From assembly GCF_018918005.1 (NCBI RefSeq), contig NZ_JAHLPR010000050.1, positions 1-47,621 of the forward strand: DNA of 47,621 bases, read 5' to 3'. The position numbers and the translations under genes are program-made. Numbering within the stretch: the stretch's first letter is position 1; each line of letters opens with the position of its first letter. Of this stretch, positions 16,735 to 24,547 are shown in pieces. The DNA comes from Paenibacillus sp. MSJ-34 (lineage in GTDB: Bacteria > Bacillota > Bacilli > Paenibacillales > Paenibacillaceae). The notes beneath the pieces are model-generated. The model did not search any database, had not been told where the DNA came from, and saw only the letters and a program-made list of their open reading frames with translations.

Positions 16735-17415
16735 TTGAGCATGGACGTTAAAGCGTTTATTTTCGATCTGGACGGCGTGATTACCGATACGGCCGAACAC
16801 CACTACCAGGCATGGGGGCTTCTGGCGCGGGAACTCGGCATTCCGTTCGACCGCACGTTCAACGAACGTCTGAAAGGAATCGACAGGATGCAGTCGCTGG
16901 AGCTCATTCTGGAGCGCGGCGGGATGCGGGACCGCCTCTCCCGGTCCGAGAAAGAAGCGATGGCGGGACGCAAGAACGATCATTATACGCAATTGATCGA
17001 AGGCATTACCCCGGACCATCTGCTGCCCGGCATCGCGGAACTGCTGCGCGACGTGCGCGAAGCGGGGATGAGAATCGGACTTGCATCCGCCAGCCGCAAC
17101 GCCGGAACGATTCTAGCGAAGCTGCAAATCGGGCATTATTTCGACACGGTCGTCGACCCTGCCCTGCTGGCGAAGGGCAAGCCCGATCCGGAAATATTCC
17201 TCAAAGCGGCGGCCGACCTGAAGGCAACGCCGGCATGCTGCGTCGGCGTGGAAGATGCGGAGGCGGGCATTCGGGCGATCCGCGGCGCAGGCATGTTCGC
17301 CGTCGGCGTCGGCACGCCCGAAGCGATGAAGGAAGCGGATCTGATCGTTACCGGTACCGCGGAACTGAATTTCGAGAAAATTGTCGAATTATATCGGATT
17401 AAGTCTAAAGTTTGA
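16735..17415 (+). CDS. pgmB: Beta-phosphoglucomutase
   Basis: This 226-residue HAD-superfamily enzyme converts beta-glucose-1-phosphate to glucose-6-phosphate. Motif I is FDLDGVITDT, with the nucleophile Asp11 and acid/base Asp13. The cap contains RLKGIDRMQSLELIL. Motif II is ASASRNA, motif III lysine is in KGKPDPEIF, and motif IV is GVEDAEAGIRAI. I prefer TTG 16735, which has GGGGAGG six bases upstream; ATG 16741 is the alternative and removes two residues. It begins one base after the GH65 stop codon, so coupling is likely. The pairing of GH65 and pgmB is a standard signature of disaccharide phosphorolysis. Confidence 0.95.
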   Translation: MSMDVKAFIFDLDGVITDTAEHHYQAWGLLARELGIPFDRTFNERLKGIDRMQSLELILERGGMRDRLSRSEKEAMAGRKNDHYTQLIEGITPDHLLPGIAELLRDVREAGMRIGLASASRNAGTILAKLQIGHYFDTVVDPALLAKGKPDPEIFLKAAADLKATPACCVGVEDAEAGIRAIRGAGMFAVGVGTPEAMKEADLIVTGTAELNFEKIVELYRIKSKV

Positions 17416-17439
17416 TCAAAAGCGGGGGAAACCTGTGCT

Positions 17440-17482
17440 ATCATTGGTTGAGGAAACACTTTCCTTAGCCAATGATCTTTTC
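17440..17482 (+). terminator. Rho-independent terminator after pgmB
   Basis: A 17-bp stem runs from 17440-17456 (ATCATTGGTTGAGGAAA) to 17460-17476 with two G-U pairs and a three-base loop. It is followed by CTTTTCT. It separates the importer/GH65 operon from the kinase gene. Confidence 0.7.
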
Positions 17483-17514
17483 TATTAAGGCTATCGAATG
17501 GGGGATCGGGCGCG

Positions 17515-19326
17515 TTGCGGCGAATAACAATGAAGGATCGCAGCATCAATCAAAAATTGTTTTTGACTTATGTTCTTCTCATTATCGTGCCTCTGATCTT
17601 TATCAGCCTCATATCGTACTATTATTCCATTTCTTTTCTGGAAGGACGGATCGTGAATTCCTTTACGGAACTGAATCGGCAAATGATTACGAATACGGAC
17701 GCCTTCCTGCAAAACATGCTGCGAACGTCCGGCGCGCCGTTTTACGATCAGGAACTGCTCGCGATTTTGGCCAAGGATTACGACAGTTACGAATATCCGG
17801 TCTATGAAAAAGCGAAAGACTATAAGTTCGTGAACGATTCGTTTTTTCGCAATATTTTGCTGTTTAACGACGATATCGATTCGCTGGTCATTTATCCCAA
17901 CAATAACGACGTAGCTTACCGCAAAGGATATCAGGTCATTTACAATTACGAATACAAGCCGGACGAAGAGGAATGGTTTCGATACATTGTAAGCAAAGAA
18001 GGCGCTCCCGTTGTCGTCGGGCTTCACCCGGAGAAGCAAGTGAGTTCGTCGGAGCGATACGTCCTGACGGTCGGCCGGGTCATCGTCGACCCGACGACAA
18101 ACCGGAAGTTGGGCGTGTTTCTCATTCATATTCGCGAGAATGCGCTGCAAAAACTGTACCAAGGCTTGAAGTCCGGTCCGGAAGCGGAACAAATCATTGT
18201 AGACGAGAACGGAGCGATTCTGTTCAGCACGCATACGGGAGAAGTGGACGAACAATTTCAGGCCGCATTGAGCCGGTACCCTTCCGGCACCTTCAACCCG
18301 GCAAGCCTGGAGGGGAGCGAGAAGTATTATATCGTTCATAATGCTTCCCAAGTCAGCGGTTGGCAATTTTATACGGTCATCCATAAAGACAAGCTGTTTC
18401 ACGAAGTATACTCGATCCGCAATTTTATCGCCATGATCGTAGTGATTTTAATCGTCGTTGCGTTCATAGTTGCTTATCTGGTCTCCCGCAGCATTTCCAA
18501 TCCGATCATGAAATTGAGCCGGATGATGAAAAAGGTGGAGCAGGGGAACTTCAACGTGACCGTCGACGTGAAGAGCGGGGACGAAGTCGGGCGTCTTAGC
18601 CGTTCCTTCAATGCGATGACAAGCGAGATCAAGAGCTTGATCGGGCGCATCAAGGAGGAAGAAGGGCGGAAACGGAGCGCCGAATTGAACGCGCTGCAGA
18701 CGCAGATCAATCCCCATTTCATTTACAATACCTTGTCGGTCGTAAAATGGATGGCGCAAGCGCAGATGGCGGACAACATTACGGAAACGCTGGATTCGTT
18801 CATTCGGCTGCTGACGTTCTCGACGCAGAATACGCAGCAATTCGTCTCGATCGAAGAAGAAATTTCGTTTATTAAAAATTACGTCTCTCTGCTGCAATTG
18901 CGTTATTTTAATACGTTCGAGGCGGAGTATGATATTGCGGAAGAGGTATTGAACTATCGCACGCTCAAATTTATCGTTCAACCGTTCGTGGAAAATGCGG
19001 TATTCCACGGCTTCGCCGCCGGAAATCCCGTCAAATACCGACTTATCGTCTCCGTGCGGCAGAAGGGCGGCGCGGTCGAGTTCACGATCCGCGATAACGG
19101 CGCCGGCATGAGCGAAGCGCAAATCCGGCGATTATCGAAGGAAAGCGGCAAGGGCAAGAAAGGCATGAATTCGATCGGCGTTCGCAATGTGACGGAGCGC
19201 ATCGGGCTTCATTTCGGCCCGGCGTTCGGCGTGAACATCGACAGTTCGCCCGGCGAAGGCACGGTCGTTGCGATACGCATTCCCGTTCTGGCGCACGCCG
19301 ATTCCCCGCGGGAGAAGGAGGGTTAA
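17515..19326 (+). CDS. YesM-type sensor histidine kinase
   Basis: The protein has 603 residues. TM1 is at about residues 17-40 (VLLIIVPLIFISLISYYYS), followed by an extracellular sensor domain of about 260 residues of Cache type, TM2 at about 304-323 (VVILIVVAFIVAYLV), HAMP to about 385, the His_kinase domain with QINPHFIYNTL (phospho-acceptor His at about 401), and a HATPase domain with FVENAVFHGF and DNGAGMS. It starts at TTG 17515 with GGGGGA about ten bases upstream; ATG 17530 is an alternative. It pairs with the AraC-type response regulator directly downstream. The arrangement beside sugar importers is typical of kinases that sense extracellular sugars or the loaded binding protein. I see no strong promoter, so it may be transcribed at low level or by readthrough. 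Confidence 0.93.
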   Translation: MRRITMKDRSINQKLFLTYVLLIIVPLIFISLISYYYSISFLEGRIVNSFTELNRQMITNTDAFLQNMLRTSGAPFYDQELLAILAKDYDSYEYPVYEKAKDYKFVNDSFFRNILLFNDDIDSLVIYPNNNDVAYRKGYQVIYNYEYKPDEEEWFRYIVSKEGAPVVVGLHPEKQVSSSERYVLTVGRVIVDPTTNRKLGVFLIHIRENALQKLYQGLKSGPEAEQIIVDENGAILFSTHTGEVDEQFQAALSRYPSGTFNPASLEGSEKYYIVHNASQVSGWQFYTVIHKDKLFHEVYSIRNFIAMIVVILIVVAFIVAYLVSRSISNPIMKLSRMMKKVEQGNFNVTVDVKSGDEVGRLSRSFNAMTSEIKSLIGRIKEEEGRKRSAELNALQTQINPHFIYNTLSVVKWMAQAQMADNITETLDSFIRLLTFSTQNTQQFVSIEEEISFIKNYVSLLQLRYFNTFEAEYDIAEEVLNYRTLKFIVQPFVENAVFHGFAAGNPVKYRLIVSVRQKGGAVEFTIRDNGAGMSEAQIRRLSKESGKGKKGMNSIGVRNVTERIGLHFGPAFGVNIDSSPGEGTVVAIRIPVLAHADSPREKEG

Positions 19327-19330
19327 CGAG

Positions 19331-20944
19331 ATGAAAACGTTGATTGTCGACGACGAAGCTTTCGTCAGAATGAGTTTGAAAACGTCCATCGATTGGGAGG
19401 GCCATGCGTTTGAACTGGCGGGAGAAGCCTCCAACGGCGAAGATGCGCTCGCGAAAATTGCCGAATTGCAGCCCGATATCGTATTTCTGGATATTAAAAT
19501 GCCGATTATGGACGGTCTCGAAGTGATGAAGCGGCTGCGCGAAGGGAAGGAAATGCCCAAAATCGTCATCTTGAGCAGCTTCAACGAATTCGATTATGTC
19601 CGGGAAGCGATGCGGCTTGGAGCCTTCGATTATATCCATAAGCCGAGCCAGAGCGCCGCATGCCTTCTCGAAACGATGCTGCGGGCGCGCGAGGCGATCT
19701 TGCGCGAGCGGAAACGGACGCATGAAATGGAAAGTTTAAAGCATAACGTCGAACGGATCAAGCCGAACATGAAAGCTTTGTTTTTTAAGGAATGGGCGGC
19801 CGGCGCCGTGCGGCATGCGTGGGAAGTGGAAGAAAAGACACGGCTGTACGACATTGGCCTTAAGCAGCCGAATGTGTGCTGTATGGCGATGACGGTCGAT
19901 CAATTTGCGAAAGTAAAGAAAAGATATAAAAAAAACATGGAGTATTTGCTCGGTTTTTCGATACAGAACATATTGAACGAAATATTCCGCAAATACGAGG
20001 AGATCGAATTTTATCAAGCCGACGACAAGCGGTTCGTTATTTTGAAATCGTATTCCAAGCTGCGAAGCTCGCAAGAGATATACGGCGAGCAATGGGAATT
20101 AATCAAATCCGTTCAAACCGCATTGAAGCAATTCTTGAACGTTACCGTCAGTTTCGGCGTCAGCGCTCCGCATGGCAGCCTGCTCGATATTCCGGCCGCC
20201 TGCAAGGAAAGTTCCCAAGCAGCCGCCGCCAATTTTTACGAAGGAGCAGCCGGCGTTTCGTTTTTCCAAAACCTTGCAACCGAGGCGGTTAACGACGCTC
20301 CTACGCAGATTGAAACCGATATGGTCCGGCTGATGAAGCAGGATATCGCAGAGGAGCGCTGGGACGGCTTGCGCGCGTCGCTTGAACGGTTGCATCAACG
20401 GATTCGCGAGAAACGGGAGCTTTCGCGCACGGACACGATCCGTACGGCGATCCATCTTCACTATAGCTTGCATGAAGTTTATACGACCGGGGCGGTTTCC
20501 GAATCGCCCGAATTTCCCGAAATCGAACAATTTACGGAAGCAGATACGTTACGGCAAATTTTCGATCTGCTGCAGCGGGAAGCCGAGCTTGTGCAAAACC
20601 GCAAATGCGCTGCCGCCCAATCCGGAAATTATAAGGTGCGGATGGTGCTCGAATATATTCACCGGCATTATAACGAAGAGTTGACGTTGGAAGAGCTGTC
20701 GCACTATGTCGATCTGAACAGTTCGTATCTAAGCCGGTTATTTAAAGAGCAGACAGGAATGATGCTGATCCAGTACATTAATCAGTACCGGGTGAACAAA
20801 TCGCTTGAATTGCTCAGAAACAGCACGCTCAAAACGTATGAAATCGCCGAGAAGGTCGGGTTTACAAGCACGGACAATTTTTATATCGCTTTCAAAAAAA
20901 TATACGGCCATCCTCCGAACGAATTCCGCAAACATACCCTATAG
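19331..20944 (+). CDS. YesN-type response regulator with AraC DNA-binding domain
   Basis: This 537-residue regulator starts at ATG 19331, with GGAGGG eight bases upstream and four bases after the kinase stop. The receiver domain (1-120) has the phospho-acceptor Asp54 in VFLDIKMP. A long middle domain (about 150-430) is characteristic of YesN proteins. The AraC helix-turn-helix pair is at about 440-535 (LEELSHYVDLNSSYLSRLFK and IAEKVGFTSTDNFYIAFKK). The three identically spaced promoter boxes at 6901, 12387 and 20948 all lie in this locus; the last begins three bases after this gene's stop. Activation of the surface protein, importer/GH65 operon and binding-protein gene by this regulator is inferred from that layout. 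Confidence 0.94.
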   Translation: MKTLIVDDEAFVRMSLKTSIDWEGHAFELAGEASNGEDALAKIAELQPDIVFLDIKMPIMDGLEVMKRLREGKEMPKIVILSSFNEFDYVREAMRLGAFDYIHKPSQSAACLLETMLRAREAILRERKRTHEMESLKHNVERIKPNMKALFFKEWAAGAVRHAWEVEEKTRLYDIGLKQPNVCCMAMTVDQFAKVKKRYKKNMEYLLGFSIQNILNEIFRKYEEIEFYQADDKRFVILKSYSKLRSSQEIYGEQWELIKSVQTALKQFLNVTVSFGVSAPHGSLLDIPAACKESSQAAAANFYEGAAGVSFFQNLATEAVNDAPTQIETDMVRLMKQDIAEERWDGLRASLERLHQRIREKRELSRTDTIRTAIHLHYSLHEVYTTGAVSESPEFPEIEQFTEADTLRQIFDLLQREAELVQNRKCAAAQSGNYKVRMVLEYIHRHYNEELTLEELSHYVDLNSSYLSRLFKEQTGMMLIQYINQYRVNKSLELLRNSTLKTYEIAEKVGFTSTDNFYIAFKKIYGHPPNEFRKHTL

Positions 20945-20947
20945 CCG

Positions 20948-21012
20948 ACGTAAAAATATTCGGCGCGAAGTAAAGATCTTCTGTTTTTCGGGGGAGCGAT
21001 CCTCTTTATGAT
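20948..21012 (+). promoter_or_regulatory. Direct-repeat activator box and promoter for the binding-protein gene
   Basis: ACGTAAAAATATTCGG (20948) and AAGTAAAGATCTTCTGT (20968) are direct half-sites 20 bp apart. TATGAT (21007-21012) follows at the same 39-bp offset as in the other two boxes. It lies between the regulator gene and the binding-protein gene. Confidence 0.7.
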
Positions 21013-21067
21013 GAAAGTACGCCGAACATTCGTCGGCGAATACTCGAACAAAAAGGGGAAAAGGCAG

Positions 21068-22360
21068 ATGAAAAAAGCGTTAACTCTTCTGCTCTGCTGT
21101 ATGCTGCTGATCGGGCTTACGGCAGCATGCGGATCGAAATCGGACGGCGGCGGAAACGGCTCGCAAACGGGCCAACCGTCGGGCGAGGCGCAGGAACCGG
21201 CAAAAGAACCGGAGCAGCCGGCAGAATCGGCTGAAGTGACGATGGCGTATTGGGCGAACGCAGCCGAGCAGAAAAATTTTGAATTCATGGTGAAGGGCAT
21301 CGAGCAAAAATATCCCGGCCTCAAGGTGAAGCTGCAGCAATATCCGACGAGCGACGAATTCTGGAAAGCGGTGCCTGCAGCGATTGCCGCGGGCGTAGGT
21401 CCGGATATTATCGCTATGTCCGATGAAGGAAACTATGAATATATCGCCAAAGGCGTATTGGAACCGCTCGACGAATTGATCGATAAAGTCGGTTTCGACA
21501 AAAGCCGGATCTCGGCATCCCTATACAAAGGCTGGACGGACAACGGCAAACTTTACGGCATTCCGTACGATTCGTCCACTTCCATGATGTCGATCAACAA
21601 AGATCTGTTCGATAAATCGGGCATTTCCAAATACCCGGAAACGATGGACGAAGTGGTGGAATTGGCGAAAGCGATGACGAATGACGGCATGAAGGGAATC
21701 GTCGGCAGCATCGATCCGTTCCACATTACGCAATACGTTCATGCGTTCGGCGGGGACTGGAACTTCGGCAAAACGATCAACTCCCCGGAAAATATTCAAG
21801 GCGTACAGTTCTTCGTCGACCTGTTCCTGAAGCATAATGTCGCGATCGCGCCGATCGAAGTCGGGGCGCCGTGGGACGGGGAAGTGTTCGCGAAGGAGAA
21901 GGGCGCAATGTCCACAAGCGGTCCTTGGTATGTCGGTTATTTGAAAGAAGCCAATCCCGAGTTGAAATTGATCGCGCTGCCGATGCCGAAAGGAACGGTT
22001 GACGCCCAAAGCGCCTATTCGCACGGATTGTCCGTTTTGCAAAGCAGCAAAAACAAAGAAGCGGCGATGAAAGTCATCGACTACGCGCTGCGCGACGAAG
22101 CGCAACTCAGCGCGATCGAAACGGTAGGGTATTCGCCGGCGGTATCCTCGCTGTTGCCGAAATATTTGGAGCAATATCCGGATTTGAAGCCGGTATTCGA
22201 CAATATGGAGAAAGCGGGCATGCCGTTCGCTTATCCGGAGCAAACGAAAAGCTTCAACGCCGATTTGGTGAAGGGCGTGGAAGAAATTATTTTCAAAGGC
22301 GGCAAGAAAAGCGTGGAAGAATTGCTGAATGAGCTGCAGGAAAAATACGGTCAAAACTAA
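21068..22360 (+). CDS. Sugar ABC transporter substrate-binding lipoprotein (CUT1)
   Basis: This 430-residue lipoprotein starts MKKALTLLLCCMLLIGLTAACGS, a type II signal peptide with lipobox LTAAC; the cysteine would be lipidated and hold the protein at the membrane. After a Gly/Ser/Glu/Pro-rich linker the mature protein follows the family 1 extracellular binding-protein pattern (VTMAYWANAAEQKNFEF, DIIAMSDEGNYEYIAKG, YGIPYDSSTSMMSINKDLF). The start was placed at ATG 21068 rather than upstream methionines, because only this one begins a signal peptide. It delivers substrate to the permeases at 12524-14284. Unusually it lies after the two-component genes and has its own regulated promoter and terminator, so it can be made in excess of the permeases. 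Confidence 0.94.
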   Translation: MKKALTLLLCCMLLIGLTAACGSKSDGGGNGSQTGQPSGEAQEPAKEPEQPAESAEVTMAYWANAAEQKNFEFMVKGIEQKYPGLKVKLQQYPTSDEFWKAVPAAIAAGVGPDIIAMSDEGNYEYIAKGVLEPLDELIDKVGFDKSRISASLYKGWTDNGKLYGIPYDSSTSMMSINKDLFDKSGISKYPETMDEVVELAKAMTNDGMKGIVGSIDPFHITQYVHAFGGDWNFGKTINSPENIQGVQFFVDLFLKHNVAIAPIEVGAPWDGEVFAKEKGAMSTSGPWYVGYLKEANPELKLIALPMPKGTVDAQSAYSHGLSVLQSSKNKEAAMKVIDYALRDEAQLSAIETVGYSPAVSSLLPKYLEQYPDLKPVFDNMEKAGMPFAYPEQTKSFNADLVKGVEEIIFKGGKKSVEELLNELQEKYGQN

Positions 22361-22366
22361 CGGTAA

Positions 22367-22416
22367 ACAGCTGTCTCTCCCAGGGAGGAACGTCCCGGGG
22401 AGACAGCTGTTTTTTG
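22367..22416 (+). terminator. Strong Rho-independent terminator after the binding-protein gene
   Basis: ACAGCTGTCTC (from 22367) pairs with GAGACAGCTGT (ending 22410), with an inner CCC/GGG extension and a short loop. Six T follow at once. Confidence 0.9.
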
Positions 22417-22560
22417 TTCCGGCGAACGATTTCGACGGCGCTAAAGTACGGGCAATCGGACTGGCTCACGGGCGGATGCGGATTGCTTGGAGCGGCTGCT
22501 GCATCTTGTTAGCGGGAAAAAATACCTTTCATTAGTTGAGTTGATCGAGATCTTTTCAAT

Positions 22561-22695
22561 TATCGGCATTTTCCGGAGCTAATTTCGTGCAGTTCGGCGA
22601 AAATGTCCATTTCGGAGAAATTAGCGGTAGATTTTCCATGTAATCAGGTTGAGGAGAAGGTATCGGCAATATTAGCGCCGGTTTTTGAAACTAAC
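22561..22695. repeat. Dispersed intergenic repeat, copy 2 (135 bp)
   Basis: Ungapped partner of 6614-6748 (about 87 percent identity by hand). The best-kept core is a block from TTTCGGAGAAATTAGCGG through ATTTTCCATGTAAT; the segment between that and ATTAGCGCCGG is the most variable. It lies in the gene-free 22417-23181 stretch, which otherwise holds the hairpin repeats at 22811-23064. I see no promoter or frame in 22417-22560 or 22696-22810. Confidence 0.8.
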
Positions 22696-22810
22696 CATCC
22701 GTCGAGAGCGCTGTCCCTCCTCTGCCGTCCCCCGCTATGCGAATCCGTACCTCGCCTCTACTTATTGTAGGGCAAGACTCCGGAATTAGGGGGGCTAGCC
22801 GATCTACAGT

Positions 22811-23024
22811 CTACATTGCAGAATTTATAGCATGACAGGACTAGAACGGGCCGTCTTGCCATTTTATCGACGTCTATGCTGTATAAAATGCAACGTAGCG
22901 GCCCATTCCGCACGATTTATGATGCCTATGTTGCAGTATATACAACATGACAGGGTCAGAACGGGTGATCTCGCTATATATTCGGCGTTTATGCTGCATA
23001 AAATGCAACATAGCGATCTAACCC
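22811..23024. repeat. Two imperfect tandem units each carrying a hairpin
   Basis: Unit 1 begins at 22811 (CTACATTGCAG) and unit 2 at 22926 (CTATGTTGCAG), 115 bp apart. They share CATGACAGG, AGAACGGG and a hairpin with an AAA loop: CTATGCTGTAT/ATGCAACGTAG at 22874-22898, and TATGCTGCAT/ATGCAACATA at 22990-23012. There is no coding potential. Confidence 0.6.
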
Positions 23025-23041
23025 GCCTTTGAACCCCACGA

Positions 23042-23064
23042 CAAGTTGTATTGTATACAACTTG
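23042..23064. repeat. Perfect 10-bp inverted repeat
   Basis: CAAGTTGTAT (23042-23051) and its exact complement ATACAACTTG (23055-23064) flank TGT. It resembles the neighbouring TTGCAT-type hairpins. No T-run follows on either strand, so it is not a canonical terminator. Confidence 0.6.
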
Positions 23065-23181
23065 CGCAGCCCCGATGTAGAAACTGACCTGGTGCAGCTC
23101 CAGAACGGGTAGATGACTCCGTTCAGCCCCGGCACAGGAAAAAATGCTCTGTTGCGCAGCCAGACGACTGTACATCTTGCC

Positions 23182-24525
23182 TTAGCGCAAACAGGCGTTT
23201 TCCTTCAACAATTCCGCCTGCAGTTCCGCTACGTCCACATCGGCGGCCCGGACGGACCGCTTATGGGCAAGAGCCGCCGCCGTGCCCGCGGCCTGGCCTG
23301 TCGCCATGCAGCTCGGCGTCAGGCGGGTCGTCGCCAGCGCTTCGTGGGTGGTGGAAATGCAGCGGCCCGCTGCCAGCAGGTTGTCGATTTCTTTGGCCAC
23401 GAGACAGCGGTATGGAATATCGTACGCGCCGTCGCCGCCGATCCATGCCGCCTTCACGCCTTTGCCCGTCGGATCGTGAATGTCGACCGGATACCCGCTG
23501 CGGGCAATGACATCGTCGAATTTCCGGCCTTCCACGACATCCTCGATCGTCAAATGGTACAAGCCGTCGATCCGGCGGCTCTCGCGCACCCCGATCTGGG
23601 TCCCGACAGAAGAGATCGACGCCCGTTCGAATCCGGGCAGCTTCTTCTGCATAAATTCGGCCATCATCAATACTTGCCTGCGGCCTTCTTCCTCCGCTTG
23701 GGTCAAGTCAAGCACGTTCGTCGCGTCCAAGCCTTGCACCCGGGTGCAGTTGACCAGCACTTCGTCGTCGGCCGGTCCGGTGAAGAACAGCACCTGATCG
23801 CGGTTGATCGGCAAGTTCGCTTCTTTCCATTGCGAGTAAAATCCTTGCACGCCGGTAAGCGGAATTTTGTCCAGCTCAGCGATCGGCGTTTTGCGGTAAA
23901 AATTGTCGGGATTCTCGATCATATACCGGCGAACGCGCCCCAAGTCGACGCCTCTCATCCGGAATTTCATCGTCATCGGCTGCGTACGGTGATCGCCGTC
24001 GCGGCCTTTGAAGACCGGCGCGCCGGACAAATAGGCGAGATCGGCATCGCCCGACGTATCGACGAATACGCTGCCGCGAATGGCGATCCGGCCCGACTTG
24101 CCCGTTATTTCCACCGCGCGGATCCGGCCGTCTTCCGCAATGACCCGATCGACGAAACTGTGGACCAATAGCTGTACGCCGGCTTCTTTCAACATGTCGA
24201 GCACGAGCACTTTGAATATATCGGCATGATACGGCGTGACGGTATGGACAAATCCGACCGTATCGCGAAGATGGCCCGGCGAGCCGCCCGCCTGCATCAA
24301 CCGGTCGACAATTTCCTGGGCAATACCTTGAATGACTTGTTCCCCTTGTTCCGTATGAAACGTCATCCAAGGATATACGGAAGCGGCCGTAGACATGCCG
24401 CCCACAAAGCCGTGCCTCTCGATCAGCACCGTACGGACCCCTTGACGGCCGGCGGCGATGGCCGCGTTAATCCCCGCAGGCCCGCCTCCGACAACGACTA
24501 CATCGGCTTCAATCGTTTGGTTCAT
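23182..24525 (-). CDS. FAD-dependent oxidoreductase
   Basis: This 447-residue protein has an N-terminal Rossmann FAD motif VVVVGGGPAGINAAIAAGRQG and the ERHGFVGGMSTAA continuation, then VFVDTSGDADLAYLSGAP and a C-terminal AAGRCISTTHEALATTRLTP segment that completes the FAD site. This matches the FAD-dependent oxidoreductase group often found in polysaccharide or polyol utilisation clusters of Bacillales. The reaction is unknown; oxidation of a sugar or cyclitol hydroxyl is one guess. It is the last gene of a minus-strand operon with a binding protein, a TIM-barrel protein and two permeases, starting 22 bases after the second permease. No terminator was recognised downstream. Confidence 0.88.
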   Translation of the reverse strand: MNQTIEADVVVVGGGPAGINAAIAAGRQGVRTVLIERHGFVGGMSTAASVYPWMTFHTEQGEQVIQGIAQEIVDRLMQAGGSPGHLRDTVGFVHTVTPYHADIFKVLVLDMLKEAGVQLLVHSFVDRVIAEDGRIRAVEITGKSGRIAIRGSVFVDTSGDADLAYLSGAPVFKGRDGDHRTQPMTMKFRMRGVDLGRVRRYMIENPDNFYRKTPIAELDKIPLTGVQGFYSQWKEANLPINRDQVLFFTGPADDEVLVNCTRVQGLDATNVLDLTQAEEEGRRQVLMMAEFMQKKLPGFERASISSVGTQIGVRESRRIDGLYHLTIEDVVEGRKFDDVIARSGYPVDIHDPTGKGVKAAWIGGDGAYDIPYRCLVAKEIDNLLAAGRCISTTHEALATTRLTPSCMATGQAAGTAAALAHKRSVRAADVDVAELQAELLKENACLR

Positions 24526-24547
24526 GATTAGCCTCCTACATGTATGA

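Noticed and set aside
23113-24171. 352-codon open frame on the plus strand
   Set aside because: It is antisense to the FAD-dependent oxidoreductase, rich in Arg/His/Pro with no motif, and arises from the GC-biased codon use of the real gene.
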